DNA of 6,604 bases from Acidobacteriota bacterium. GTDB taxonomy: Bacteria; Acidobacteriota; Terriglobia; UBA7540. The DNA is taken from assembly GCA_021780055.1 (NCBI GenBank), contig JAJXZM010000535.1, forward strand, positions 1 to 6,604, in the 5' to 3' direction. The notes below the pieces were generated by a model. It was given only the letters and a program-made list of their open reading frames with translations. It was not told the origin of the DNA and did no database searches. Position 1 is the first letter of the stretch; every line of letters begins with the position of its first letter. The position numbers and the translations under genes were made by a program. Shown here piece by piece: positions 1 through 5,747 of the stretch.

Positions 1-1061
1 ATGATGTATCCCAGCGCGAAAAACCCAAATCCAATAAAGAAGCGGGCAACACGCCCAAAGCCACCCGCATTGTAATCGAGGAATGGCACGATCACCCAGA
101 TGGCGCCCGCAACCCCGAAAAGCATCAGGCCGAGAAGTTCTCCGTCAATAAAGAAAACCTTCGAAGGCAGGTACTTAAGTGTCTGGAACATGAACAAGAA
201 GTACCATTCCGGGTGGATGCCTGCCGGGGCCGATCCAAACGGATTGGCCTTAGTCCCAAGCTCCCAGGGGAAGATTGCAGCCAACGCGCCCAACACACCC
301 AGCGCGCCGTACCATCCCATGATGTCGCGCAGAAGAAAGTTCGGGAAGAAAGGCATGGAGCGTTCCGGCTCTACCCCAGCCTTGATTTTTCTCTCCACAC
401 CGGGAGGAACGCTCATTCCCAGTTTCTGTACCAGCAACAGGTGAAAAGCAATGAGCATGGTTGCAATGCCCGGCAGGACGGCCACATGAAAACCAAAGAA
501 ACGCGTGAGTGTGGCCCCTGTGACCTGGTTCCCTCCCCGCAGGAAAACCATGATCCACTTACCGAATATGGGGACGAAACCTGCCATGTCCGTGCCAACC
601 TTGGTTGCAAAGAACGCCAGCGTGTTCCATGGCAGAAGATACCCGGAAAACCCGAAAGCCAACACAAGGAAAAATAGCAGCATTCCGCTCATCCAGGTCA
701 GTTCCCGAGGCTTACGGTACGCCTTCATGAAAAACACGCTGAACATGTGTACAAAAACGATGAAGATCATCAGATTGGCCGACCAGCTATGGATGGAACG
801 GATCAGCCATCCGAACTTGACCTGTGTCATGATGAACTGCACGCTTTCAAAAGCCCCGCTGGCCGTTGGCCGATAGTACATCAGCAACAAAATTCCGGTA
901 AGGACCTGGATGATAAACAGGAAGAGAGCCATGCCCCCAAGGTAGTACCAGATCGTGTGACGATGGAGCGGGACCCTCTTGTGGCGAAGGAATTCCTCGA
1001 TCCCTTCTCCTCCGAGGCGTTCATTAAGCCAATCTAAGGTACGACGTTTAAGGTCAGCCAT
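1..1061 (-). CDS. Cytochrome b of a bc/b6-type quinol:cytochrome c oxidoreductase, 3' end cut by window
   Basis: This is the membrane subunit that carries the quinol oxidation and reduction sites and two b hemes. The 353 visible residues run from ATG at 1061 to the window edge with no stop. The first 210 residues resemble plastid cytochrome b6, with [14 protein letters not shown] (83-96) and KPRELTW (117-123). The heme ligands are His91/His105 (13 residues between) and His192/His207 (14 between, the b6 spacing rather than the 13 of mitochondrial cytochrome b). The chain continues into subunit-IV-like sequence with the Qo-site PEWY at 284-287, so the two b6f parts are one polypeptide here. Roughly seven hydrophobic segments are visible. 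The b6 cysteine that binds heme c_i, just before LGG, is Tyr40. The start lies 2 bases after the Rieske stop, so the two genes are probably translationally coupled. The family call is very secure; the quinone type is not. Confidence 0.95.
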   Translation of the reverse strand, partial: MADLKRRTLDWLNERLGGEGIEEFLRHKRVPLHRHTIWYYLGGMALFLFIIQVLTGILLLMYYRPTASGAFESVQFIMTQVKFGWLIRSIHSWSANLMIFIVFVHMFSVFFMKAYRKPRELTWMSGMLLFFLVLAFGFSGYLLPWNTLAFFATKVGTDMAGFVPIFGKWIMVFLRGGNQVTGATLTRFFGFHVAVLPGIATMLIAFHLLLVQKLGMSVPPGVERKIKAGVEPERSMPFFPNFLLRDIMGWYGALGVLGALAAIFPWELGTKANPFGSAPAGIHPEWYFLFMFQTLKYLPSKVFFIDGELLGLMLFGVAGAIWVIVPFLDYNAGGFGRVARFFIGFGFFALGYI

Positions 1062-1063
1062 AG

Positions 1064-1546
1064 TTATGCGTTCCGGACGACAACGATGTCTTCGCCTTGA
1101 ATGTGAACTTGATACTGCGCCAGCGGACGCGGCGGAGGCCCGCTGACATTGCGGCCACGCAGGTCATACTTGCCGTTGTGACACGGACACCAGATTTCAC
1201 GCAGGTCGGCACGGTATTGCACGGTACAGCCCAGATGAGTGCAGACAGCAGTGAATGCCCGGTAATTCCCGTTAGCAGTGTGGATAAGGATGGCGGGCTC
1301 TGATCCGAATCTGAAAACTTTTGCCGCATTGTTCTTGAGTTCGCCAACCTTTGCGGCCACCACTGAAAGGTTGCTGGCTTCGCTGACCGGCGGCGGAATG
1401 ACATACCGCATTGCCGGATAAATAAAGGAGGCGATGGTGGCTACAACGCCGGTGCCCAGGAGCAGATTAACCAAGCGGCGACCGGAATCAACTTTTGTTT
1501 CCCCTGTACCTGCAGCGGATTTTCCAGAGCTGGAATCAGCCGTCAT
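1064..1546 (-). CDS. Rieske [2Fe-2S] iron-sulfur subunit of the bc/b6-type complex
   Basis: This 160-residue protein takes the first electron from quinol and passes it to a cytochrome c. Its order is a hydrophilic N-terminus, Arg23-Arg24 before one hydrophobic helix (about 25-50, a loose twin-arginine/anchor signal), a Pro-rich hinge (PPP, 51-53), then the Rieske fold. Cluster box 1 is CTHLGC (102-107) and box 2 is CPCHNG (120-125). Ligands are therefore Cys102, His104, Cys120 and His123, with a Cys107-Cys122 disulfide. The GPPPRPL proline loop is at 136-142. Compared with bovine CPCHGSHYD, the Ser that hydrogen-bonds the cluster is Gly125, while the Tyr is kept as Tyr127. The Ser loss usually lowers the cluster potential. 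The ATG at 1546 is preceded by GGAGGG with a 9-base spacer, which fixes the start. It sits between the cytochrome c and cytochrome b genes on the same strand. Confidence 0.96.
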   Translation of the reverse strand: MTADSSSGKSAAGTGETKVDSGRRLVNLLLGTGVVATIASFIYPAMRYVIPPPVSEASNLSVVAAKVGELKNNAAKVFRFGSEPAILIHTANGNYRAFTAVCTHLGCTVQYRADLREIWCPCHNGKYDLRGRNVSGPPPRPLAQYQVHIQGEDIVVVRNA

Positions 1547-1555
1547 GCGAATCGT

Positions 1556-1561
1556 CCCTCC
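1556..1561 (-). promoter_or_regulatory. Ribosome binding site of the Rieske gene
   Basis: GGAGGG on the minus strand lies 9 bases before the ATG at 1546. It is the only strong Shine-Dalgarno match in the 79-base gap after the cytochrome c gene. It gives the Rieske gene its own translation start. Confidence 0.75.
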
Positions 1562-1625
1562 ATTAATCCTTCAACCTTCCACATTGTCACTCGGACTTTC
1601 AGCCAACTACATCTATGAAATCAAC

Positions 1626-2741
1626 TCATTGTACAAACCGCCTGAAGCTCAGGAATTTCACTTCCTGCTGCGCCTTGGTTGCTGCCGTCGGAGAGTAATA
1701 GTAGATAAAATCCGCCTCGACTGTTGACCGCACACCCTGCGGAACGTCAAAGGTGAAATGTTCCTTCCTTGTTTCCATAGGTGCCAGGCGCGTGTCCGAA
1801 ACTGCCTTGGCCGCCTTCATAAACACCAGGTCTTCGCGGTTGAGAACGTTGCCTTTCTGGTCCGCTACAACCCGGGCAAACACCCGCTCCGCGTGGAGTG
1901 ATTTCCCGCTGAAGGGCGCAACATTAACCTGCAGGATCAGCTTGCGCAGAGGAGATCCCGTCGGAACCATGTGCCCCGCTCCCTGATTTGTAACGTCCAC
2001 CTCAACTTGCAATTGTCCGCCGTCATGAGACACATGCAACTGTCCGCGGATCGCCTTGTTGAGTTGTGTCAGCGAATGACTTCCGGGCATCTGGTGGAGA
2101 TTGATGCCGTCGTTGGACGTTCGTTTGATTCGCGGATCTACCACCTCACCCTCAACGCGATACATGTGGCACGACTGGCATCCTTTATGTTCCGCCGCGT
2201 AAGGTCCTTTCTCCCATTCGCTGTAGGTGGTCAGCACCGAAAATCCCTGCGAGTTCCGGTACTGGTGGCACGTCGCACAGAGCAGCGATGAGGTATGCAA
2301 CTCAGAATAAGCTGTGCCATGCGCCGGTGACACTACATCTTTCCAGGGGCCCTCCATGACGTTGTCGTATTCCACCACAGCCTTCGGGTTTGGCCCATTC
2401 ATACTTACACTTCGCATTGAGTGGCAGTAAACACACGTGATGCCTTCCCAGCTCACTTTAAGCGCCAAGGCATAATCACCTGTTGCCGCCACAGTCGGCG
2501 AATGGCAACCCAGGCAAACTGTCCGAGCGTGAGCGCCGAGATCGGACTTTGCCATCTCCAATGCGTCCTGGAACAACCGGCTCTGCATCGCTTGCGAGTG
2601 AACCGACTCCTTCCATCCCTGCTCGATGGCACGGTGGCAGCCTCCGCAATACTCCGCGCTCTGCGGCCCTTGCACAGGGGCGGCCAAACCGAAGGAACTC
2701 GAAAGTAGTATGAAAACAAGCAGGTAGGAACACTTAAGCAT
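1626..2741 (-). CDS. Exported pentaheme c-type cytochrome, cytochrome c554-like
   Basis: This 371-residue multiheme electron carrier begins with a Sec-type signal peptide (hydrophobic about 5-20, likely cleaved after Ala20-Ala21). Five CXXCH heme sites follow: CGGCH 32-36, CLGCH 76-80, CVYCH 103-107, CATCH 155-159 and CQSCH 188-192. Non-motif histidines at 48, 141, 149, 185, 216 and 222 could be distal ligands, making several hemes bis-His. The stretch NLHQMPGSH (214-222) is of the kind seen in c554-type multiheme proteins. From about 230 to the end there are no hemes, and the sequence looks like a beta-sandwich with a GAGHMVPTGSPLR signature (254-266). Cys4 lies too early to be a lipobox. 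The ATG at 2741 has GGAGGG 6 bases upstream. Position next to Rieske and cytochrome b suggests it accepts electrons from that complex in the periplasm. This is inferred; a role as part of a reductase is also possible. Confidence 0.93.
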   Translation of the reverse strand: MLKCSYLLVFILLSSSFGLAAPVQGPQSAEYCGGCHRAIEQGWKESVHSQAMQSRLFQDALEMAKSDLGAHARTVCLGCHSPTVAATGDYALALKVSWEGITCVYCHSMRSVSMNGPNPKAVVEYDNVMEGPWKDVVSPAHGTAYSELHTSSLLCATCHQYRNSQGFSVLTTYSEWEKGPYAAEHKGCQSCHMYRVEGEVVDPRIKRTSNDGINLHQMPGSHSLTQLNKAIRGQLHVSHDGGQLQVEVDVTNQGAGHMVPTGSPLRKLILQVNVAPFSGKSLHAERVFARVVADQKGNVLNREDLVFMKAAKAVSDTRLAPMETRKEHFTFDVPQGVRSTVEADFIYYYSPTAATKAQQEVKFLSFRRFVQ

Positions 2742-2744
2742 GGC

Positions 2745-3014
2745 CTACCCTCCGATGAAATTCATAGGTGTCTCAAGCACGCCACAAGAAACTGGGCAAC
2801 CGGCCAACCGACCGCCGATCAAAGTCCCGTTGGCTGCAACCTGATAAGCCTTGTAGCAATCAGGACCAAGCGGGCACGATGCTCCACAGGTTAAGTGCTT
2901 TTTGCAGGAAGCAAAACTTGCTTTCCCCACGGTACCGAGGAGGTCTTCCTCAACATGCATGCCAGCCTTGCCGGCAAGGACGTCCAGTGCAATCGTGTCC
3001 GAAATTCCAACCAA
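2745..3014 (-). CDS. Small six-cysteine hypothetical protein at the head of the cytochrome operon
   Basis: I do not recognise this protein. The longest form starts at TTG 3014 and gives 89 residues. An internal ATG at 2960 (residue 19) gives 71 residues and keeps all six cysteines: 37, 43, 47, 53, 73 and 77. Two pairs are spaced C-X3-C (43/47 and 73/77). There is no signal peptide, membrane helix or CXXCH. The TAG stop lies 3 bases before the cytochrome c ATG, and that gene's Shine-Dalgarno forms this gene's last codons, so coupling is likely if it is real. The ATG at 2960 has AAGG 5 bases upstream, whereas the TTG has no good ribosome site and would lie only about 8 bases from the predicted transcript start. 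The shorter form may therefore be the true one. Cysteine pattern and position suggest metal or redox chemistry tied to the operon, but nothing proves it. Confidence 0.45.
   Translation of the reverse strand: MVGISDTIALDVLAGKAGMHVEEDLLGTVGKASFASCKKHLTCGASCPLGPDCYKAYQVAANGTLIGGRLAGCPVSCGVLETPMNFIGG
2748..2753 (-). promoter_or_regulatory. Ribosome binding site of the pentaheme cytochrome gene, inside the upstream small ORF
   Basis: GGAGGG lies 6 bases before ATG 2741 and also encodes the last two codons of the six-cysteine ORF, directly before its TAG. Termination of one gene would place ribosomes at the start of the next. Confidence 0.7.
2966..2979. repeat. Perfect 14-bp palindrome near the start of the six-cysteine ORF
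   Basis: CCTTGCCGGCAAGG is its own reverse complement. As RNA it could fold with a 5-bp stem (CCTTG/CAAGG) and a CCGG loop. On the minus strand its 3' arm contains the AAGG that is the best ribosome site for the ATG at 2960, so folding could hide that site. A protein site, or chance within coding sequence, is equally possible. Confidence 0.3.
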
Positions 3015-3029
3015 TTCGAAACGCGCTTA

Positions 3030-3036
3030 ATTTATA
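3030..3036 (-). promoter_or_regulatory. Candidate -10 box of the cytochrome operon
   Basis: TATAAAT on the minus strand stands out in a GC-rich stretch. It predicts a transcript start near 3022-3024. At the expected -35 distance the sequence is CACAGC, unlike TTGACA, so the promoter would need an activator. This fits the palindrome just upstream. Confidence 0.45.
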
Positions 3037-3055
3037 GGCCCAGCCGCAATAAAGC

Positions 3056-3071
3056 TGTGACCCTGGTCACA
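3056..3071. promoter_or_regulatory. CRP-type operator TGTGA-N6-TCACA upstream of the cytochrome operon
   Basis: The sequence TGTGACCCTGGTCACA has perfect 7-bp arms (TGTGACC/GGTCACA) around a 2-base centre. It equals the CRP/GlxR consensus TGTGA-N6-TCACA at every fixed position. Its centre (3063.5) lies about 40-41 bases upstream of the start predicted from the TATAAAT box, where class II activators of the CRP/FNR family bind. A further half-site, GTGACC at 3079-3084, pairs with GGTCAC (3065-3070) across 8 bases, so a second, overlapping dimer site may exist. The tRNA gene ends beyond this site, so the likely target is the cytochrome operon. Which family member binds cannot be told from the window. 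Confidence 0.55.
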
Positions 3072-3130
3072 ACGCGCCGTGACCATTCGCACACCTCGAC
3101 CGGATCTCTCGCAACATTAAGTCTGCGAAG

Positions 3131-3144
3131 ACGTCCCTAGACGT
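3131..3144. terminator. Weak hairpin downstream of the tRNA, possible terminator
   Basis: ACGTC and GACGT form a 5-bp stem around a 4-base loop. On the minus strand it lies about 30 bases past the tRNA 3' end but is followed only by CTTCG, a poor T-run. On the plus strand it is followed by TTTATT. It is the only hairpin seen between the tRNA and the cytochrome promoter, and a weak candidate at best. Confidence 0.2.
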
Positions 3145-3175
3145 TTATTGAATCAAATTGAGGAGGTGATGATAT

Positions 3176-3252
3176 TGGTCGGGGCGCCCGGATTCGAACC
3201 GGGGACCTCTTGCGCCCAAGGCAAGCGCGCTACCAGGCTGCGCCACGCCCCG
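3176..3252 (-). tRNA. tRNA-Pro (anticodon UGG), CCA encoded
   Basis: The minus strand folds into a complete cloverleaf. The acceptor stem is CGGGGCG paired with CGCCCCG. The D arm is GCGC/GCGC around AGCCTGGTA. The anticodon stem is CTTGC/GCAAG with loop CTTGGGC, giving anticodon TGG. The T arm is CCCGG/CCGGG around TTCGAAT. Discriminator A73 and an encoded CCA (3178-3176) follow, giving 74 bases plus CCA. C1 at the 5' end and A73 are typical of bacterial tRNA-Pro. UGG can read several or all CCN codons depending on modification. The gene stands alone, upstream of and co-oriented with the cytochrome operon. Confidence 0.98.
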
Positions 3253-3255
3253 ACA

Positions 3256-3271
3256 GATGCTGGAAAGCATC
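3256..3271. repeat. Small hairpin in the tRNA-Pro 5' leader
   Basis: GATGCT and AGCATC form a perfect 6-bp stem around a 4-base loop, ending 4 bases from the mature tRNA 5' end (3252). It would lie in the precursor leader that RNase P removes. No function can be assigned from sequence. Confidence 0.35.
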
Positions 3272-3565
3272 ACGAACCCATGTTATCCCATACGGCCCGT
3301 GCTTTACCGGTTGAAATCCTATTCTGCCAAGCTTCGTCCATTCAGTCCAGTTGATTCTCGGTAAGCCGCACCGCCACTAGCTTTGCCAAGTGCGATTCGG
3401 CCATGCGCGAGGACCGATCAGCACTGATACATTAGCAGTTTTGTGCAGGCCGCGACATTGGTCTGAAATCCACATGCCCACCCACAAGTTTGCTCGCAAT
3501 TTCAAGGCCCTTGCCTGCCTGAGGCATCGACTGCCTGTCCCGGTGTGACACGACCCTGTGCAAGT

Positions 3566-3595
3566 TTGACTTCGCCTCTGTCACCAGAATAAGAT
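3566..3595 (+). promoter_or_regulatory. Candidate promoter of the acyl-CoA mutase operon
   Basis: TTGACT (3566-3571) and TAAGAT (3590-3595) are separated by 18 bases. The -35 box matches TTGACA at 5 of 6 positions and the -10 box matches TATAAT at 4 of 6. The predicted transcript start is near 3602, about 20 bases before the ATG at 3623. It is the best sigma70-like pair seen near the gene but not strong. Confidence 0.35.
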
Positions 3596-3622
3596 AGGGC
3601 CAGAAAGTGGCGGCCTGAGGCA

Positions 3623-5260
3623 ATGGCAAAAACAGTCAATCCGGACAAACGGAACTCCGGCGCGCTGAAGGAGCGGCAGGCAAAGTTCACCACCCTCTCG
3701 GGCGTTCCGGTTGAGCCGCTTTACACTGAAGACGACCTCAAAGATTTCAGCTATCAGCACGACCTGAGCGATCCGGGCGAATTCCCTTACACGCGCGGCA
3801 TCCACCGTACAATGTATCGCGGCAAGCTCTGGACGATGCGCCAGTTTTCCGGTTTTGGAAGTCCGGAAGACACTAACCAGCGCCTGCATTACCTGCTGAA
3901 GCAGGGGCAGACAGGCCTTTCCATTGCTTTTGACTTGCCTACTCTAATGGGCTATGACTCCGATCACCCACTCGCTGAAGGGGAGGTAGGCAAGTGCGGC
4001 GTCGCCGTTTCATCGCTTGCAGACATGGAAACGCTGCTCGAAGGGTTGCCGCTAGAGCGTGTGACCACATCGATGACCATCAATTCCCCGGCGGCCATGA
4101 TCTGGGCCATGTACCTGGTGGCAGCGGAAAAGAGCGGCGCCAACTGGAAACACATATCCGGTACCCTTCAGAATGACATTCTGAAGGAATACATCGCGCA
4201 GAAAGAATACATCTTCCCTCCCGCACCGTCCATGCGCCTCGTCGTGGATTCCATCACCTTCAGCGCACGCGAGACGCCGCGCTGGAACCCGATCTCCATC
4301 AGTGGCTACCACATCCGCGAAGCAGGCTCCACGGCCGTGCAGGAACTGGCCTTTACCTTGCGCGACGGAATTGAATATGTTGATTGGGTCCGGCAGGCGG
4401 GCCTCGATGTCGACGACTTTGCTCCCCGGCTCAGTTTCTTTTTCAATTCCCACAACGACCTTTTTGAGGAAGTCGCCAAATTCCGTGCGGCGCGTAAAAT
4501 CTGGGCCACGGTGATGCGCGACCGCTATGCGGCAAAGAATCCCCGTGCCTGGCTTTGCCGGTTCCACACACAAACGGCCGGCTGCTCGCTGACTGCACAG
4601 CAGCCTTACAACAACGTCGTGCGAACGGCCATCCAGGCGCTTGCGGGTGTGCTGGGCGGCACACAGTCGCTGCACACAAATTCGCTGGACGAGGCCTGGG
4701 CGCTGCCCACCGAGCACGCCGCGACCGTAGCGCTCCGTACTCAACAGGTGATCGCTCACGAGAGTGGCGTGGCCAACACGGCTGATCCGCTGGGAGGTTC
4801 GTATTTCCTCGAAAGGCTTACACTCGATACGGAACGCGCCTGCTACGAATATTTCGACAAAATCGACGCCATGGGGGGCATGGTAGCAGCCATCGAGAAG
4901 AGCTTCCCGCAAAAAGAGATTCACGAAGCCGCATATGCATACCAGCGGGCCATCGAAAACAAAGAAAAGATTATTGTGGGCGTTAATGATTTCATCACCG
5001 AGGAAGGGCGGCCTGTTGATATCCTGGTGATCGACGAAGCGGTTTCAAGCCGCCAGCGTGAAAAACTGGCAGGTCTGAAAGAGAAACGCGATAACGCGCA
5101 TGTCAGTCAAACGCTTGAGGCGCTTGGCGCCGCCGCATCAACAAACCGGAACCTGATGCCCTATATACTGGAATCTGTGCGGGCGTACGCGACGCTGGGA
5201 GAAATGTGCGACGTGCTGCGCAAAGTTTTCGGGACCTACGAAGAGCCGGCATTTCGATAA
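3623..5260 (+). CDS. icmA: B12-dependent acyl-CoA mutase large subunit, isobutyryl-CoA mutase-like (methylmalonyl-CoA mutase family)
   Basis: This 545-residue protein is the substrate-binding TIM-barrel subunit of an adenosylcobalamin mutase that rearranges acyl-CoA carbon skeletons. Family landmarks are TMRQFSGF (71-78), [10 protein letters not shown] (98-107), GYDSDHP (110-116), [11 protein letters not shown] (180-190), SISGYH (225-230), [11 protein letters not shown] and the C-terminal [17 protein letters not shown]. There is no cobalamin domain; that is the next gene. It aligns with P. shermanii MCM at a constant offset of 14: catalytic His244 is His230, but Tyr89 is Phe75 and Arg207 is Gln193. 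Those two bind the methylmalonyl carboxylate. Phe/Gln is the pair in isobutyryl-CoA mutase (IcmA Phe80/Gln198), whose size also matches. Isobutyryl-CoA/n-butyryl-CoA is therefore the favoured substrate pair, though related acyl-CoAs remain possible. The ATG has only a weak ribosome site (TGAGG, 2 bases away). An in-frame stop at 3590 excludes longer forms. Confidence 0.93.
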   Translation: MAKTVNPDKRNSGALKERQAKFTTLSGVPVEPLYTEDDLKDFSYQHDLSDPGEFPYTRGIHRTMYRGKLWTMRQFSGFGSPEDTNQRLHYLLKQGQTGLSIAFDLPTLMGYDSDHPLAEGEVGKCGVAVSSLADMETLLEGLPLERVTTSMTINSPAAMIWAMYLVAAEKSGANWKHISGTLQNDILKEYIAQKEYIFPPAPSMRLVVDSITFSARETPRWNPISISGYHIREAGSTAVQELAFTLRDGIEYVDWVRQAGLDVDDFAPRLSFFFNSHNDLFEEVAKFRAARKIWATVMRDRYAAKNPRAWLCRFHTQTAGCSLTAQQPYNNVVRTAIQALAGVLGGTQSLHTNSLDEAWALPTEHAATVALRTQQVIAHESGVANTADPLGGSYFLERLTLDTERACYEYFDKIDAMGGMVAAIEKSFPQKEIHEAAYAYQRAIENKEKIIVGVNDFITEEGRPVDILVIDEAVSSRQREKLAGLKEKRDNAHVSQTLEALGAAASTNRNLMPYILESVRAYATLGEMCDVLRKVFGTYEEPAFR

Positions 5261-5276
5261 ACAGGACTTCTGACTC

Positions 5277-5681
5277 ATGATCGATCGACGAATTCGCGTG
5301 GTTGTTGCCAAACCCGGCCTCGACGGGCACGACCGGGGCGCCAAGATTGTGGCCCGCGCGCTACGGGACGCCGGCATGGAGGTAATCTATACCGGGCTAC
5401 GCCAGACACCGGAGCAGATTGCAAACGCCGCCGTGCAGGAAGACGTGGACGTCGTCGGGATATCCATCCTGTCCGGCGCGCACAATACCATTGTTCCCCG
5501 CATCTGCCAGTTATTGCGCGACGCAGGCATGCAGGAAGTTCTTGTCATTGTCGGCGGCATCGTTCCCGATGAAGATATCCCCAAACTGGAAGAAAAGGGG
5601 GTCGCTGCGGTATTTCAGCCGGGCGCTTCCACACAAGAGATCGTGGATTTCATTCGAACCCACGTGAAGCAGGCGCAATAG
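5277..5681 (+). CDS. icmB: Cobalamin-binding small subunit of the acyl-CoA mutase, IcmB-like
   Basis: This 134-residue Rossmann-like domain binds adenosylcobalamin in the base-off/His-on mode and completes the mutase formed with the preceding subunit. The motif Lys12-X3-Asp16-X-His18-X2-Gly21 ([10 protein letters not shown]) holds the lower-ligand His18 and matches Lys604/Asp608/His610 of methylmalonyl-CoA mutase. Ser63-Ile-Leu65 and Gly93-Gly94 are the other two cobalamin motifs. The length is close to that of IcmB (about 136 residues). It starts 16 bases after the large-subunit stop, with AGGA 10 bases upstream of the ATG, so the two genes are co-transcribed and should be made together. It could equally be named McmA2 in generic annotation. 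The domain does not determine substrate, so the Icm assignment rests on the large subunit. No MeaB/IcmF-type G-protein chaperone is visible in the window. Confidence 0.94.
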   Translation: MIDRRIRVVVAKPGLDGHDRGAKIVARALRDAGMEVIYTGLRQTPEQIANAAVQEDVDVVGISILSGAHNTIVPRICQLLRDAGMQEVLVIVGGIVPDEDIPKLEEKGVAAVFQPGASTQEIVDFIRTHVKQAQ

Positions 5682-5747
5682 GCCAGATGGCGGTTAGCGC
5701 TCACTGAGAAGGGGTCGAGGGCTGGAAACGTTGCAAGAAGGATTCCG

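Larger units (their letters stand above)
3253..3622. other. 370-base gene-free region between tRNA-Pro and the mutase operon
   Basis: Transcription diverges from this region, with the tRNA leftward and the mutase genes rightward, so it should hold both promoters. A hairpin (3256-3271) lies just 5' of the tRNA. ATCAG-CA-CTGAT at 3417-3428 is a short inverted repeat. The 10-mer GCCTGAGGCA occurs at 3517-3526 and 3613-3622. A weak sigma70-like promoter is at 3566-3595. I see no convincing tRNA promoter. Short open frames here lack good starts and recognisable sequence. Confidence 0.6.

Noticed and set aside
250..667. Minus-strand ORFs of 102 and 84 residues and a plus-strand ORF of 154 residues in the first 700 bases
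   Set aside because: All lie in other frames of the cytochrome b gene, whose heme ligands and PEWY motif are unmistakable.
2768..3037. 89-residue plus-strand ORF opposite the six-cysteine ORF
   Set aside because: It is rich in Arg, Gln and Pro with no motif, has no ribosome site, and runs against the direction of the operon and its promoter elements.
3148..3354. 68-residue plus-strand ORF containing GAPGFEPGT
   Set aside because: It is the reverse strand of the tRNA-Pro gene. The GAPGFEPGT string is the well-known false translation of an antisense tRNA T arm. The SD-like bases before it are noted as a finding, but the reading frame is not credible.
3417..3428. Short inverted repeat ATCAG-CA-CTGAT as an operator
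   Set aside because: Five-base arms are expected by chance in a region of this length. There is no second copy and no clear promoter beside it.
3432..3629. 65-residue minus-strand ORF in the gap before the mutase gene
   Set aside because: Its start overlaps the mutase start codon, the sequence resembles nothing known to me, and it occupies the region where both divergent promoters should lie.
4052..4924. 290-residue minus-strand ORF inside the mutase large-subunit gene
   Set aside because: It is antisense to conserved mutase sequence, has no recognisable motif and no clear ribosome site. Long antisense frames are common in GC-rich coding DNA.
3623..5681. Plain methylmalonyl-CoA mutase annotation
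   Set aside because: The family is right, but the two carboxylate-binding residues (Tyr89 and Arg207) are replaced by Phe and Gln, so the specific name is not supported.
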